Part shown: piece by piece, positions 38,640-50,285 of the stretch
Layout of the letters: each line of letters begins with the position of its first letter
How positions within the stretch are numbered: the stretch's first letter is position 1
Assembly: GCF_007565055.1 (NCBI RefSeq)
Contig: NC_044566.1
Coordinates: 57,271,332-57,335,331 of the forward strand
DNA length: 64,000 nucleotides
Direction of reading: 5' to 3'
DNA from: Rhinopithecus roxellana
Taxonomy: Eukaryota > Chordata > Mammalia > Primates > Cercopithecidae
Notes under the pieces: model-generated
What the model saw: only the letters and a program-made list of their open reading frames with translations
The model's database searches: none
What the model was told of the DNA's origin: nothing
Made by a program: the position numbers and the translations under genes

Positions 38640-39220
38640 GCAGAGTGTGTACACAGGAAAACCCTGGAGCTATCACAGAGTTCTACCTATTATAATCCTT
38701 TGTTCTGAAGTCAGTAATCTCATGTTACTCCTACCCAAAGATATTATCATTTTGGCTATTGTATTTTTCATCTCTAAAATTGTCATTTTTTTCTTTATAT
38801 CTTCCATTTCTCTCTTCAATATGTTAACTTTTTCCATTACATTGAAAAAATCTTGAATATACATATAATGGCTTCTATAATGTCCTTATCTGATAATTCT
38901 GCTATTTCTGTTGTCTCAAAATCTGTTTCTATTCACTGATATTTTTCTTTTGTTTATGCATCACATTTTCCTCCTTCTTTGCATGTTTAACAATTTTTGT
39001 TGGATGCCTAACATTTAATTTTATGGTTTTTGGTAAGGACTTTCGCATTCCTTTAAACAGTGTTGGGGCTTTGTTCTAACTGGAAGTTAAGTAACTTACA
39101 AGTTTGATGCTTTCAAGTCATGCTTTTAAGCTTTATTCTAGAGTAGCCTTTCTATTAGGCTCATTTAGTCCCACGACTACTAAACTGTGACTCTCCTGAG
39201 ATCTCTCCTGAGTGCTACCA
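38640..39220 (-). mobile_element. LINE-derived sequence, 5' region type
   Basis: T-rich text (TTCCATTTCTCTCTTCAATATG, TTGTTGGATGCCTAACATTT) resembling the complement of an L1/HAL1 5' or ORF1 region. It lies about 250 bp downstream of the cassette exon in the direction of transcription. The family is uncertain. Confidence 0.45.
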
Positions 39221-39468
39221 TTATGCATATTAATATACATATAATTAGGTATCCTTAATTTATAGATGATACTTAAAGAAATGTAATAAAATACAAATAT
39301 AAAAGCTATACTTAGCTCTCAATAGCTAGGTATAAATACAATGTTTCATATCTCCATGAAACCTGAGGTATATACTTGTTTATAAACAATTATATCATGA
39401 ATATTTATTTTGGAACAATTCATGAAATAAGAATACCCAAACAGGTCAGGAGATGAGGTCAATATTAC

Positions 39469-39564
39469 CTTTGTAAAATGAGTGGCCAAAGCTCTGCTCA
39501 GGAATTAACTTGGCAAGGAATCCATGGTTCAAACTTGGATGAGGGATAGATGGTATGACCACAA
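39469..39564 (-). CDS. NBEA: NBEA alternative cassette exon, 96 nt (VVVIPSIPHPSLNHGFLAK...)
   Basis: The minus strand reads ...GATTTTCTCCACAG, then 96 bases, then the donor GTAATATT after TACAAAG. The frame is open and in phase 1 at both ends. The exon can therefore be inserted between STE... of the 41 kb exon and TPAAF of the 27 kb exon, giving ST-VVVIPSIPHPSLNHGF ... FGHSFYK-ETPAAF. I recall this peptide from a neurobeachin isoform, which supports an alternatively included exon rather than a chance ORF. The 3' splice site has only a short pyrimidine tract, as expected for a regulated exon. A TGCATG motif lies about 95 nt upstream on the transcribed strand. The ORF continues a few codons into the intron (GNIDLIS), which is not coding if the donor is used. 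Confidence 0.82.
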
Positions 39565-39658
39565 CTGTGGAGAAAATCATGGAATCAAATTTGAGCCAGC
39601 ATGTAACAACCTGCAACATGGTCCACTGAAGATCCATGACAATTCTATATTACTGCAA

Positions 39659-39664
39659 CATGCA
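39659..39664 (-). promoter_or_regulatory. TGCATG (RBFOX-type) motif upstream of the cassette exon
   Basis: CATGCA on the plus strand reads TGCATG in the transcript, 94 nt before the cassette acceptor. RBFOX binding upstream of an exon usually favours skipping. One copy of a hexamer is weak evidence alone. Confidence 0.35.
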
Positions 39665-41005
39665 AACAATACTAGCAATAACAAATGCATTTCTGAAGAA
39701 AAGAGGTTAAGTATTAAGAGAAAGAAAATAATACACTTGTTAAGCAGAGTAATTCCAGCAACATACACAGAGACATACAAATACACAAAAAATCAGAACT
39801 AGAAGGTTCACTACACTATTACTTTTTGTACATATAATGGATATAAAAGCATTAAAAATGAAAAAGAATTAAGATGATAAGTCTGTGTTTTAAATGGTGA
39901 AAAAACATGAACTGGAATGGTAGGATGATGTTTAATCTGAAGAATAAAATTAAAAGCGAAAGTATATTATAATGAAAAATTCTCATGTTTATGTGTTAAA
40001 AGTACATGTATCATGCAACAGCAAAATACTGTAGCTGAAACATAATCCATATCTACATGACATCAATAAAAGGTATATGAAATATGATATGCTTATGAAA
40101 AACAAGATGCAGAGATTTGACCACCAATTTCTACTCACTTTTTAAAATATCCATTATATTTATAAATCATATGCATTTATTTAGGAAAGAAAATTTCAAC
40201 TACAAATTAATCCAGTGGTATATGAAATAACCATTAGGTTATCAAGGTCTCACTGCAAACAATAGAGAAACAACCTTGATATAAACACCTGGAAGGAAAT
40301 GACAGTGATAGGTGTCCAATATTAAAATGTTAGTTGCCGGAAACCGTGTTTACGCTGTTCAAGTAGAGTGGGCAAAGCTAGTAATGCAAGAACAGATGTA
40401 ACATGAGCATTTTCTGCAAATGAAAAAGGCAACATGACCCAAGGTGGTTCATTGTTGTCCATGTTAACTTTCCACAAGTCTTTGATTTTAGTTGAGGCCA
40501 CTTTGGTATAAAGTTTAGAACATATGTTTGATTATAAATCACTGACAGAATATTTAGATACTGAATTAACTATATACAGCTAAAAAAGAAAAAATCTAAC
40601 TTCTGAGCTTGGCTATAAAGATGTGTATTTTGACTTATCCTTGGCATTAATAACTCTATAATGACTTTCTACTTCCATGTTCATAAAGGTTAAAAAAGTT
40701 ATATATTTAAAAAGTAGGAGTTACTTGCAATATTAAATAATGGTATAAATTAATGATTTATATTAATAAATGAGAAACACTGAAACCAAAGCTGTACTAA
40801 TAAAATGAGAATGTTGCAACTATATAGAAATACCATTCACACATTTTCATGGAATTAAGGAATACTAAATTAGCATTTCTATACCAACCATTCATAAATA
40901 TTTGAGGTGATTATGAAGAGGTCCAGTTCAAATCTAGATGTAAAGGTGGAAAAAAAAGGAGATACATCATGGTGAAAATTCAAATAATTATACAATGTTA
41001 AGTAC
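39665..41005 (-). other. Intron upstream of the cassette exon
   Basis: No repeat was recognised over 1.3 kb. The stretch 40310-40540 (containing CCGGAAACCGTGTTTACGC) is less AT-rich than its surroundings and repeat-free. It could be a splicing or transcriptional regulatory block, but no exon with fitting splice sites was found. Confidence 0.4.
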
Positions 41006-41174
41006 CTGTACTTGTTGGTGAATTTATTTCTTGTCTGATGTTTCTACCTGGTTGGCTTCCAGTTCTTGTAGTCTCTCTCTGAGGTTCTAATATGTCACGG
41101 TACTTGGAAACCATCAGAACCGAAATGAAGTAAACAACAGCCAGAGCTAAGAACTGTGCCTGTTTGCTATCATC
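41006..41174 (-). CDS. NBEA: NBEA exon, 169 nt, with hydrophobic segment (DDSKQAQFLALAVVYF...)
   Basis: The acceptor TTTTCATAG precedes GATGATAGC and the donor GTACTT follows AGTACAG. It begins in phase 0 and leaves one base (G). That G can join AA of the 27082-27520 exon to make glutamate (STETPAAF), or TT of the optional cassette exon to make valine (STVVVIP). Residues 8-22 (FLALAVVYFISVLMV) are strongly hydrophobic and could be a membrane-contacting or buried helix. A basic, Thr-rich tail (QRETTRTGSQPGRN) follows. Both splice routes keep the frame. Confidence 0.95.
41109..41153 (-). other. NBEA: Hydrophobic 15-residue helix in NBEA
   Basis: The codons for FLALAVVYFISVLMV contain no charged residue and are flanked by polar sequence (DDSKQAQ before, SKYRD after). 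At about 15 residues it is short for a classical membrane span. It could equally be a buried core helix of the armadillo-like fold. Only the composition is seen; the function is inference. Confidence 0.55.
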
Positions 41175-41789
41175 CTATGAAAAATGAAAAGACAGTGTTA
41201 ACACTCTAACTTTTTGAAGTATAAGTTCTTAAAGCACTAGAAACTGCTATTTCATTATGTTTACGGAGGCAAAATATGATACGTAACTTTTATGAAAACC
41301 TGCTAAATATATATTTCTATTTAATAAGTATTATTTAACTACAAATATAGAACTCCCAAAATATATCACGTATAGATTGGAAAGTAATTTCCAAAAACTA
41401 GAATATTAAAATTTTATTATTTGTCCTATTTTGTCCATTATTATCTACTACTTACATAACAACATGGTATGTGTGCTTATAAAATACATAGATGGCACAA
41501 AGTTGAAAAGAATAATTTAATGTCCTGAATTTTTTAAAAATCAAGAGTTTTATATATTATAACTGAATAAAATTAATAGGATAAAACTACAACTAAAATA
41601 CATATAAAATCCTAGCATAACTGGAGCAAGAGACTATATGAACACAAAACAGAGGAGAAATAAACAATGGGGGAGCATTAAACATGAATTTACATAAGCT
41701 CAATATGAGCCAGAAGTGTGATTATGGCAGCATGAGAAAAAGCTAATTCAATCTTCAATCATATCAACAGGTAACGTTTGACAAATCCT

Positions 41790-42010
41790 TCTAGACACTG
41801 GCTTACGCAAAGATTTCATGACCAAGAACCCAAAAGCAAATGCAACAAAAACAAAGATAAACAGGCAGGATTAAACTAAAGAGCTTCTGCACAGCAAAAG
41901 GATCGGTCGGCAGAATAAACAGACAACTCACAGAGTGGGAGAAATTCTTCACAATCTATATATCCAACAAAGGACTAATAGCCACAATCTACAAGGAACT
42001 CAAACAAATT

Positions 42011-42045
<35 letters not shown>

Positions 42046-42885
42046 ATCTAAAAGTGGGCTAAAGACATAAATAGACAATCCCCAAAAGAAGATATACAAA
42101 TGGCCAACAAATATATGAAACAATGCTCAGCATCACTAATGATCAGGGAAACGCAAATCAAAACCACAATGTAATACCATCTTACTCTCCCAAGAATGGC
42201 CATAATCAAAAAATAATAGATATCAGTACAGATGCCATGAAAAGAAAACACTTCTACACTGCTGGTGGGAATGTAAACTAGTACAACCACTGTGGAAAAC
42301 AGTGCGGAGATTCCCTAAAGAACTAAAAGAATTATAATTTGATCCCGGAATCCCACTACTGGGTATTTACCCAGAGGAAAAGAAGTCATTATATGAAAAA
42401 GATACTTGCACATGCATGTTTATAGCAGCACAATTTTCAATCGCAAAAATGTGGAACCAGCCCAAATGCCCAACTATCAATGAATGGATAAAGAAACTGT
42501 GGTATGTATACACTACGTCAAACTACTCAGCCATAAAAAGTAATGAAATAATGGCATTTGCAGCAACCTGGATGGGACTGGAGACTATTATTCTAAGTGA
42601 AGTAAGTAACTCTGGAATGGAAAACCATCATATGTTCTCACTCATAAGTGGAAGCTAAGCTATGACACAAAGGCATAAGAACGATACAATGGAGTCTGGG
42701 GACTAGGAGGGAAAAGGGTGGGAAGTGGATAAGGGATAAAAAGACTATAAATTGGGTTCGGTGTATATTGCTCAGGTGACGGGTGCATCAAAATCTCATA
42801 AATTGCCACTTAAAGAACTTACTCATGCATTCAAATACTACTGTTCCCCAGAAACCTATGGAAATAAAACATTTTTAAAAAAGAA
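41790..42885 (+). mobile_element. Primate-age L1 3' end (L1PA/PB type), 5'-truncated
   Basis: Well-preserved L1: TTCATGACCAAGAACCC, GAGCTTCTGCACAGCAAAAG, CATCACTAATGATCAGGG, CACTGCTGGTGGGAATG, ACTGGGTATTTACCC, ATGTTCTCACTCATAAGTGG. It then has a 3'UTR with GAGGGAAAAGGGTGGG and ends AATAAAACATTTTTAAAAAAG. A run of 29 A (42014-42042) expands an AGCAAAAAA site. The ORF2 remnant at 42416-42658 is broken. Confidence 0.92.
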
Positions 42886-44794
42886 ATAATAGTCCACTAT
42901 TCTGCACAGGAAAAATGACCTCTAAAACACTGCCAATATTTCAGGCTCCTCATTTCCAAACTCAAAGATAAAATGGAGTTTTCCAGAGGAGAACAGCAAA
43001 TGGTAAAAGGTCTGAAAAAAACTGGCTAACTCAGAAAGCGACGACAGTTAAAACACTGGCTGTGATGTGGTAAGTGAGATAACTTTAAAATAAGTATGCT
43101 TTCCAAAAATATAACAAGCTGCATGTAACCTTGAGAGCTCTATTCAAAAAGCCTAGGTAAACTTCCTTCAGGGAAATAATGATAAGTATCAAGTCTAAAT
43201 TATGTGACCTCTAATACACTAGAGTATATCTAGGGAATAAAATGTGAATCTGTATTAAGCTTCTTTTATAAGCTAGGTAAAACTGATACTTTCAAACCAA
43301 AACTGAAAGCAGTTACTGTGGCCCACAGATAATAGGCAGAATAAGAAATAAGGAAAACAAATAAGCAATCAATTATAGTAACTTGATTAACAGGCACTTT
43401 ATATTTATTACTTCATCTAAGCACAGTGCAAACAAAATTCATAATTTATGTGCATTTGTAAGCAAAAAGCAAATAAGACATATTTACTGATGATTTAATA
43501 GTGTGAAACAGTCTGACTAACGGGGAAAATGACCAAAATACATAAAATCTGTTCCGAATTATTCTCAATTTACTATTTCATACATTGTGGGTTACAGTTT
43601 TTCTACAGATACTTTGTCTTACAAACTGTTTAAAATGCATATTCTTTGCATTAAAAGCTGATAGGATAAACACAGAGAGAAGTGAAGAAATCAAATACCT
43701 AAGCAGTTATTACAAAGGAAAATGAAGCACAATCAGATTAAGAAAAGATACTGACCAAGAACTGATTCACACATTGCTCAAGCTGTGACAGACCATAATA
43801 TCCCACAATACTTCTATTTCTAACACTAGAAACTCAGTACCAGGCAATCAGAAGGCATTCAACAAATATGTGTGGAATGAATGACTGAATGCCAACTACA
43901 GAGTGGTAGAGCTGTAAATAACAGACACTAAACTGCTGTCATAGATAGACGAAAACCTCCTTTATATATGGCACGAAAAGAGTTAGCTTTTTTTTTTTTT
44001 TTAATCCAGACATCCTAGTCAATTGTGCTTCTTATTTCCAGTTCTGTCAATATAGATAGAGGCTAAACATCTGGGGAATGACTGAATTTTGGTACAAACT
44101 AATTGACTTGCTCAGGTATTTTATTACTGAGAAGACATGAGCTGTATAATGTTTCTCCTATCTGCTTTAAGTGTTGCCATGGTGCACCTTCCCAACAACA
44201 TCAAGGTAATGTAACTTGTGTTAATTGGGTTTATATTATGTATCAAGCACTAAATCCATATTATTCTAAGCTTCCAGTTAAGGGTTAAGAAAAAGTTAAG
44301 ACTCAGAAACACTGAGACCACACAACTGGTATCAGGTAGAGTCAGAATTCCAACCCAGATCTTTCCAAAGAATTCTCTTTTCATCACCATATTTCACAGA
44401 TATAACGACTGCTGGGTTATCCAAAATATTTATGAAATATCCATGAATTTAAGGGAAATGATCATCATCTACCATATAACCTAATTCAAAATTTACTAAC
44501 AAGTTAAACACAATGTCACCCTTAAGAGAAACTCCTTCCGTACGTTATATGTTACATCTGACTGTGCCTTTGGAGGTGAAGATGTGCTCCATGTTTTTAA
44601 TCATTCATTAATTTAAAAAAAAATCCTTTCCACAGCACATTTTTTTCATGAAGACTATTCCCATTTCTAAATGGTTAAACTGTCAGTAAAAATAGTATCT
44701 TCTTTCCAAGCTTAGATTACAGTTTAGATTACAGTGAGTTCTTATATTGTGGTTTTTATACTTTAATGTAGTCTCCCTTTTAAAAAATACCTTC
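42886..44794 (-). other. Intron with ancient SINE/LINE scraps
   Basis: 43845-43895 (GGCATTCAACAAATATGTGTGG) resembles an L2/MIR 3' end, and 44290-44380 resembles an ancient SINE. The tandem TTAGATTACAG occurs at 44713-44735. Nothing coding. Confidence 0.4.
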
Positions 44795-45560
44795 CTTTTT
44801 TTATTAATTATAAACACAATATAGGTTTATTATAGAAAATTTAAAACTACAAAAAATCATTAAAGGATAAAGAAAAAAATAAAATCTGTTTCCCTAGAGA
44901 TGATCATTGGTGGAATACTGGTATATTTTTTCAGTCTTTTTTAAAAAATAAAGATGCACATATGTACGTACATACAATCAGTATATGTATGTAATACTTG
45001 TGTAATAAAAGTATTTTTACATGCTGTTGCTTTCTCTTAAAATATATCATGATCATTTTCCCTTGTCATTAAATTTCCTTCAAAAATATGTGCTTAAAGG
45101 CTGAATAGGTCACTGCCGAATGACTAGGTCAAGATTTTTTAGGCTAAAATTCTATTATTGGATATTTATAATGTTGCCAAATTTCCTGTAGACATCTCTG
45201 ATGAAAACATTAAGTTAAACAAATTCTGACTAGAACTACTGGGTTCTAGTGGTTCACTGGGACATCAATATTTGTAAGAGTTTTAACCATATCGGCAAAG
45301 AGCTATTTGAAAGCTCAAACACTAGTTTGACAGAGCAGGTTTTGCTGCACCCAGGCAATGGGTATTATCATTTAAAATTTTTTAGTTTATTTAATAGCGA
45401 AAAATATACCACTCTTGTGTTAATCTGCATTCTGTTGACTACTAGGGATATCGAATTTTTATCATGTTTGTTGCCTTGTGTCCATTGCCTATTTTTCTGT
45501 TGGTATGTTTGGAATTTTCCTAGCATTTTATAAATAATATATATTAAACAGAGTGACGAT
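44795..45560 (-). mobile_element. L1ME-type fragment, complement
   Basis: The complement of old L1 3' text: TTATTATAGAAAATTTAAAAC, CATTTTCCCTTGTCATTAAA, TTATTGGATATTTATAATGTTG, GGGTATTATCATTT, CATTGCCTATTTTTCTGTTGG. It is diverged. Confidence 0.6.
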
Positions 45561-46416
45561 TTTTCTATTGTACATTCCTAACATACTGCATTATTTTATA
45601 TAACCTAAACATATTTCAATCATTTTCTAAAATACAAAGCATGCCATTCAATTTACTGTTAAATATAAATTTCAAATATAAACTTTCTTCTACATTTCAT
45701 ATAGAATCAACTAAGTAAGAATCATCAACTAAAACAAGAAAAACAGAATTCAAGGTGGCTGGTTTATAATAACTATGTTAAGAGATGCTGTCAGCATTGA
45801 ATCTGATGTGAAACACCGTATATGTTTCTATGCAATTTCTGAAAAGGCCAGTCTTACTTTTACTTATCTGGAGTAACTGATCCTAAGATTGGAGGGTTCC
45901 ATGAAACCTCTTTAGCCTATCTTTTCCCTTTAGCTTTATTAAGCTATCTATCTAACTCCAATTCCGACAGATACCTGTATTTTTTAAATACAGATTATTC
46001 TTTAATTGCCCCTCCTCCAAAAGCAATTGTCAGTAACACCTAACGAATTAATCCCTTTCATCCATAATGTAAGGAACATTAATAACAAAATTTTAGTACC
46101 TGGAAATGGAACAAGGAAAACGAACAAAGAAGTAGATGTTACAAGATAAAATTAATTATAATTTTTCAGAGCTAGTCCTATTCTTAGTATGCAAGCAACT
46201 TACATCAAAATTTCAGGCCACTTTTTAAAAGTAACATTATCAATAAGCTTTCAGAGAAAGCTAAGGTTCAACCATTTTATAATGAGAAGTACACAATAAA
46301 CCAACAATCCCAGATACTAGGGAATGTCATTTTCATAAGCAGCTTTCTTATAAAACGTATTTCATAAGAATGAAGTAGAAGGTTTATTTCAGGGAAAGCA
46401 ATCATGGATAACTTAC
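45561..46416 (-). other. Intronic sequence, nothing recognised
   Basis: Intron between the L1 fragment and the 108-nt exon's donor. No feature was recognised. Confidence 0.45.
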
Positions 46417-46524
46417 CACATCCCGAAAGACAACAGCACGAAGGCGATTGATATCAACATCCTGAAGAAGTCTATCAGGATCCTTAATAGGAGAAAGGTT
46501 ACCTGGAACATTTTCCAATGGAGT
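46417..46524 (-). CDS. NBEA: NBEA exon, 108 nt (TPLENVPGNLSPIKDPDRL...)
   Basis: The acceptor TTTTTAAAG precedes ACTCCATTGG and the donor GTAAGTTA follows GATGTG. It encodes exactly 36 codons in phase 0 at both ends, from TPLENVPGN to RLRAVVFRDV, so skipping it would not alter the frame. The sequence is a proline-containing loop followed by a helix that continues directly into the hydrophobic segment of the next exon (FRDV-DDSKQAQF). Confidence 0.95.
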
Positions 46525-47394
46525 CTTTAAAAATAAAAAGAATTGTGAATAGATAATATATTACAGATAATATATAGAAGTATCATTTCTTAATTCATGC
46601 TAAACTGGCCACATCATGTATCTCCTCCTCTCTGAGTTGAGATTTATTAATAATAATCCTCTATTACAATGCACATTTTCTGTTCTCTACTCATGTCATG
46701 GTTTCCATACTAGTATTCTTGTTCTTTACTGGCACAGCTACCCTATAGACTCACAAAGGCAGGTAAGATTGCGGAAGAATAAAGATTCATCTTGGACTTC
46801 AGAAGATTTCCTGAGCCTCACTTTCTCTACCTCTAGTTAACAAATCTCTTTGAGTCTCTGGGTTCACTTATCCATCATGCATTCTTTAATATATGAGATT
46901 ATTATACTACATTACTATATGAGATTTTATATGTGTAACCATTTCATAGTCCAAGGCTAGAAAAGGTAAGATTTAAAAAAATCAGTCACGGCCCATTAAA
47001 GCTGAAAGACATTAAAGATTGTTACCAACAAAACATTTTATAGTTAAAGGAACAAACATCTACAAATTTCAGGTAATCTAGTCACATAGTAGACTACCAA
47101 GTGAACTAGGTTCCCTGGAACTCAATCAAGTACTTTCTCACTTATACAGTGTGTTTAAAATGGTATGGATTAAATTAGATAACATGTACAATGCAAAATA
47201 CAATTCCAGCCCATAAGTACTTGTTGTTACTCTAACAATGAAAAATAAACAGGGTACCTTCTATTTCTCAATGAATGTCAATCATGATATTCTACCCCAA
47301 AATTAAAATGTTTGATTACTTGGCAGCACACGATAGTAAAATATTTAAAGGTTGATAGTATTTGGTTTCCATTACAATTCCAAAACTTCTGGCT

Positions 47395-47530
47395 ATATAA
47401 CCATCGGTGAGAAGTTAACCTCTCTGAACCTTAGCTACATCATTTGATTTAACAGACTAATAATATTTACTACAGGGTGGTTAAAGAAAATAATACATAA
47501 TTTACAGCATAAATAACACAGACTTTAAAA
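47395..47530 (+). mobile_element. MIR fragment
   Basis: GAGAAGTTAACCTCTCTGAACC ... CTACAGGGTGGTTAAAGAAAA follows the MIR core and 3' part. Confidence 0.55.
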
Positions 47531-47701
47531 TTAGAAATATTTTCTTTTCTATATGATGTATTTCTCTACCCCAATCTAATTTGATCCTTATAAAGACAAC
47601 ATGATAGGAAAAGCTTGCGTAATTGTTCCTTTTCACACAGTATAAAAATGAGGTCGCACGAAGGTATGGAACTCATGCAAGATACTTGCAAGAAACTTTC
47701 C

Positions 47702-47843
47702 TACTGTAGTCCCAGCTACTTGGGAGGCCAAGGCAGGAGAATCGCTTGAACCCAGGAGGCGGAGGTGGCAGTGAGCCGAGATTGCGCCATTACACTCCAC
47801 CCTGGCAACAGAGCGAGACTCTGCCTCAAAAAAAAAAAAAAAT
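47702..47843 (+). mobile_element. Alu right-arm fragment
   Basis: It starts within the Alu at CTGTAGTCCCAGCTAC and ends in an A run. It is 5'-truncated without an obvious target duplication. Confidence 0.9.
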
Positions 47844-47983
47844 TACTCTAAAGTTACAAGGATCTATAACACGTAGACACTGCCCTCAAGTATCTATCTG
47901 TCTACTATGCCTACACAAATGATATGAGGCATTATTGATGATCCATTTGTATTTAATTTCCCAAGCAAATAAGAGCACTATGG

Positions 47984-48269
47984 GGCCGGGCGCTGTGGCT
48001 CAAGCCTGTAATCCCAGCACTTTGGGAGGCCGAGACGGGCGGATCACGAGGTCAGGAGATCGAGACCATCCTGGCTAACACGGTGAAACCCCATCTCTAC
48101 TAAAAATGCAAAAAACTAGCCGGGCGAGGTGGCGGGCGCCTGTAGTCCCAGCTACTCGGGAGGCTGAGGCAGGAGAATGGCGTAAACCCGGGAGGCGGAG
48201 CTTGCAGTGAGCTGAGATCCGGCCACTGCACTCCAGCCTGGGCGACAGAGCGAGACTCCGTCTCAAAAA
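47984..48269 (+). mobile_element. Full-length young AluYR, almost tailless, no target duplication
   Basis: A near-perfect dimeric Alu from GGCCGGGCGCTGTGGCTC to CCGTCTCAAAAAG. GGCGTAAACCCGGG and GCTGAGATCCGGCCACTG are hallmarks of the Old World monkey YR lineage. The tail is only five A and the flanks share no duplication. Confidence 0.93.
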
Positions 48270-49329
48270 GTCCTGTGAGCAGCAAATAATATACAGTCAA
48301 ATTACAAATGTTCTCTGACAGTAGTGAAAAGGAAAAAAGCTACAACACTGCAAATAACCGACTAATAGGATAAATATACGGTCAGTCTGCTTGCCATCTG
48401 CAGAAGTTTAAAGCAACAGAACTTTAAGATGAATTAAACTTCTATTTCACACCTTCACTTATTGAGCAAAAAGTTACCGTATCAACATTAAACATGTAAT
48501 TACAAGTATAATGAGTGATAACAGACCTATGTAATTTTATGAAAACAACAAACAGAAGAAACGACCCTAAACTGACTGGGGTGGTAGCGAGGGTGTCAAA
48601 AAAATTTTCCTGAGAAAATGTAGCATTTAATGTAACCCAGTAGTTGCACAGATTTTAGCTGGATAAAAAGTAAGGATGAATACTTCATGGAAAGGAAATT
48701 ATATAAAAGTCTGAGAAGTTAGGGGAAATCGCTTCTTTTGATGAACTGAGTGAAGTCTATGGTATGACTAAAACAGCACAAGCAAGGGTAACAGCACAAG
48801 CAAGAGCTGCTGCCGGAGAAGTAAGCAAGGACCAGGCACAGAACCTCAGAAAGCATGTTAACGAAACCGGATGTGACGCCAAGGGCCAGCTAAGCATATG
48901 ATAAAGAGAGCTGATTTAGAAAGAAAATTAATAGTATATTTCAAAATACTCCATTCATTGAATGGGGATTCAATGAGTTTTTGTTGACTATCATGCCTAC
49001 CCATTTAGAAGGAGAATTACTCATACATTAAACTCTGTGAAAATATATGCTATTAAAAATAGAAATAACTGTTTTTAGTGCTAATTATAATATTTGTAAG
49101 AACTTTATCAAGTAGAAATTGTTAGTAACTTCATTTAATAACCAAAACACACAAATCTCAGAGAAGTCAAGTAATCTTGGTAACAAAATTGTGAAGCAGC
49201 CTAGAGCTGCCTGATGAGAATGCCCTTGCTCTCTATCGCTGAGCAATACCATGGCACTTTGTTCTCATCAACTTAAAAAAGACTTTTTTCAGGTCAATTA
49301 TATGTGACCAAAAAAAAAAGTTTACTTAC
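48270..49329 (-). other. Intronic sequence with small tandem duplication
   Basis: AACAGCACAAGCAAG occurs twice at 48771-48805. The rest is unremarkable intron ahead of the 131-nt exon's donor. Confidence 0.45.
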
Positions 49330-49460
49330 TTTCGAAGCTGCTGTGGCAGTCACACTTTGGGGAACTTCCTGAGGTTTACTGCTTCCATGGGAAGATTTAT
49401 TTCCCCTGTCTCTCTGTCTTTGCCGACATTCTAAACAGTTTCTCACAGCAACACAACAAA
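49330..49460 (-). CDS. NBEA: NBEA exon, 131 nt, cysteine-rich start (CCVAVRNCLECRQRQR...)
   Basis: The acceptor TTAAATAG precedes TTTGTTGTG and the donor GTAAGTAA follows TCGAAA. Its first two bases complete a valine, and it then encodes 43 full codons ending SVTATAASK in phase 0. The start CCVAVRNCLEC holds four cysteines in eleven residues. A strongly basic run and a Ser-rich, probably flexible tail follow. Whether the cysteines bind metal or are lipidated cannot be told from sequence. The polypyrimidine tract before the acceptor is poor, being interrupted by A residues. Confidence 0.95.
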
Positions 49461-50031
49461 CTATTTAAAAATTCAAAAACATATTGTTAATATAAATTGT
49501 TGACTTTGATATCCTGGAAAAAGTTGCAAGTTTATTTCTTCTTCCCTTTCTTTCCCCTTGCTTCATAAATTATTAATCTTAAAATCAACTAGAGCAATAA
49601 TTTTTAAAATTATGAAATATAATAGTGAAAGTACCTAAAAAATATACATATAGCTAAAAATAAAACAAAATACCCATATACCACCAGCCAGCTGAAGAAA
49701 CAAAACACTACCAGAGGCTCTGAAACCCCCAATGTATCCTTCCTTATTCTGTTACCTTCTGAGCTTCACAGTTCTGAATTTATGGATCAATAAAATTTTT
49801 TTAAACTAAAACTCATATTTGATTTAAAAATTTAATAAAGCTTCTGTCCTTAATTTGACTATCTTGTCGACTCTACTGAGCACAACTTCCCATTTCGGTC
49901 AATAATACAGTACATCTGTATACTCAAGTATCACAGGTCCCCAAATCCACCTTCCTTCATGTTGGGAAAGTCTCTGGGCTTTGTCAATAAGCATTCAATA
50001 TGTACACATTTTTATTTACTCATTTGTTTTA

Positions 50032-50285
50032 AGAAGCAGTAGAGTACTGTGACAAATAGTACAAAGTTTGAAATCAGACCACCTGAGTTTGAATCCTGTA
50101 TTTTCCAGTTTGGAGCTGTGTGGTTTTAGGCCAGCTGCTTAAACTATCTGTGCCTCAGTTTTTGCACATGTAAAATGAGGATGAACAAAGTAACTGCCTT
50201 AGAGGGCTGTTGTGAGGATTAACTGAATATCCAGAAAGTGCTTAGAGCTATAAATAGCATAGGAGGTAATATAAAAGTGTTTTAT
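50032..50285 (+). mobile_element. MIR SINE, near full length
   Basis: It follows the MIR consensus along its length: TTTGAAATCAGACCACCTGAG, TTTGAATCCTG, GTGCCTCAGTTTTTGC, AAAATGAGGATG, TGTTGTGAGGATTAACTG, AAGTGCTTAGAGC. Confidence 0.88.

Noticed and set aside
42416..42658. 80-codon ORF with start methionine
   Set aside because: L1 ORF2 tail within a 5'-truncated primate L1.
48075..48300. 63- and 66-codon minus-strand ORFs
   Set aside because: Alu translation artefacts in the AluYR copy.
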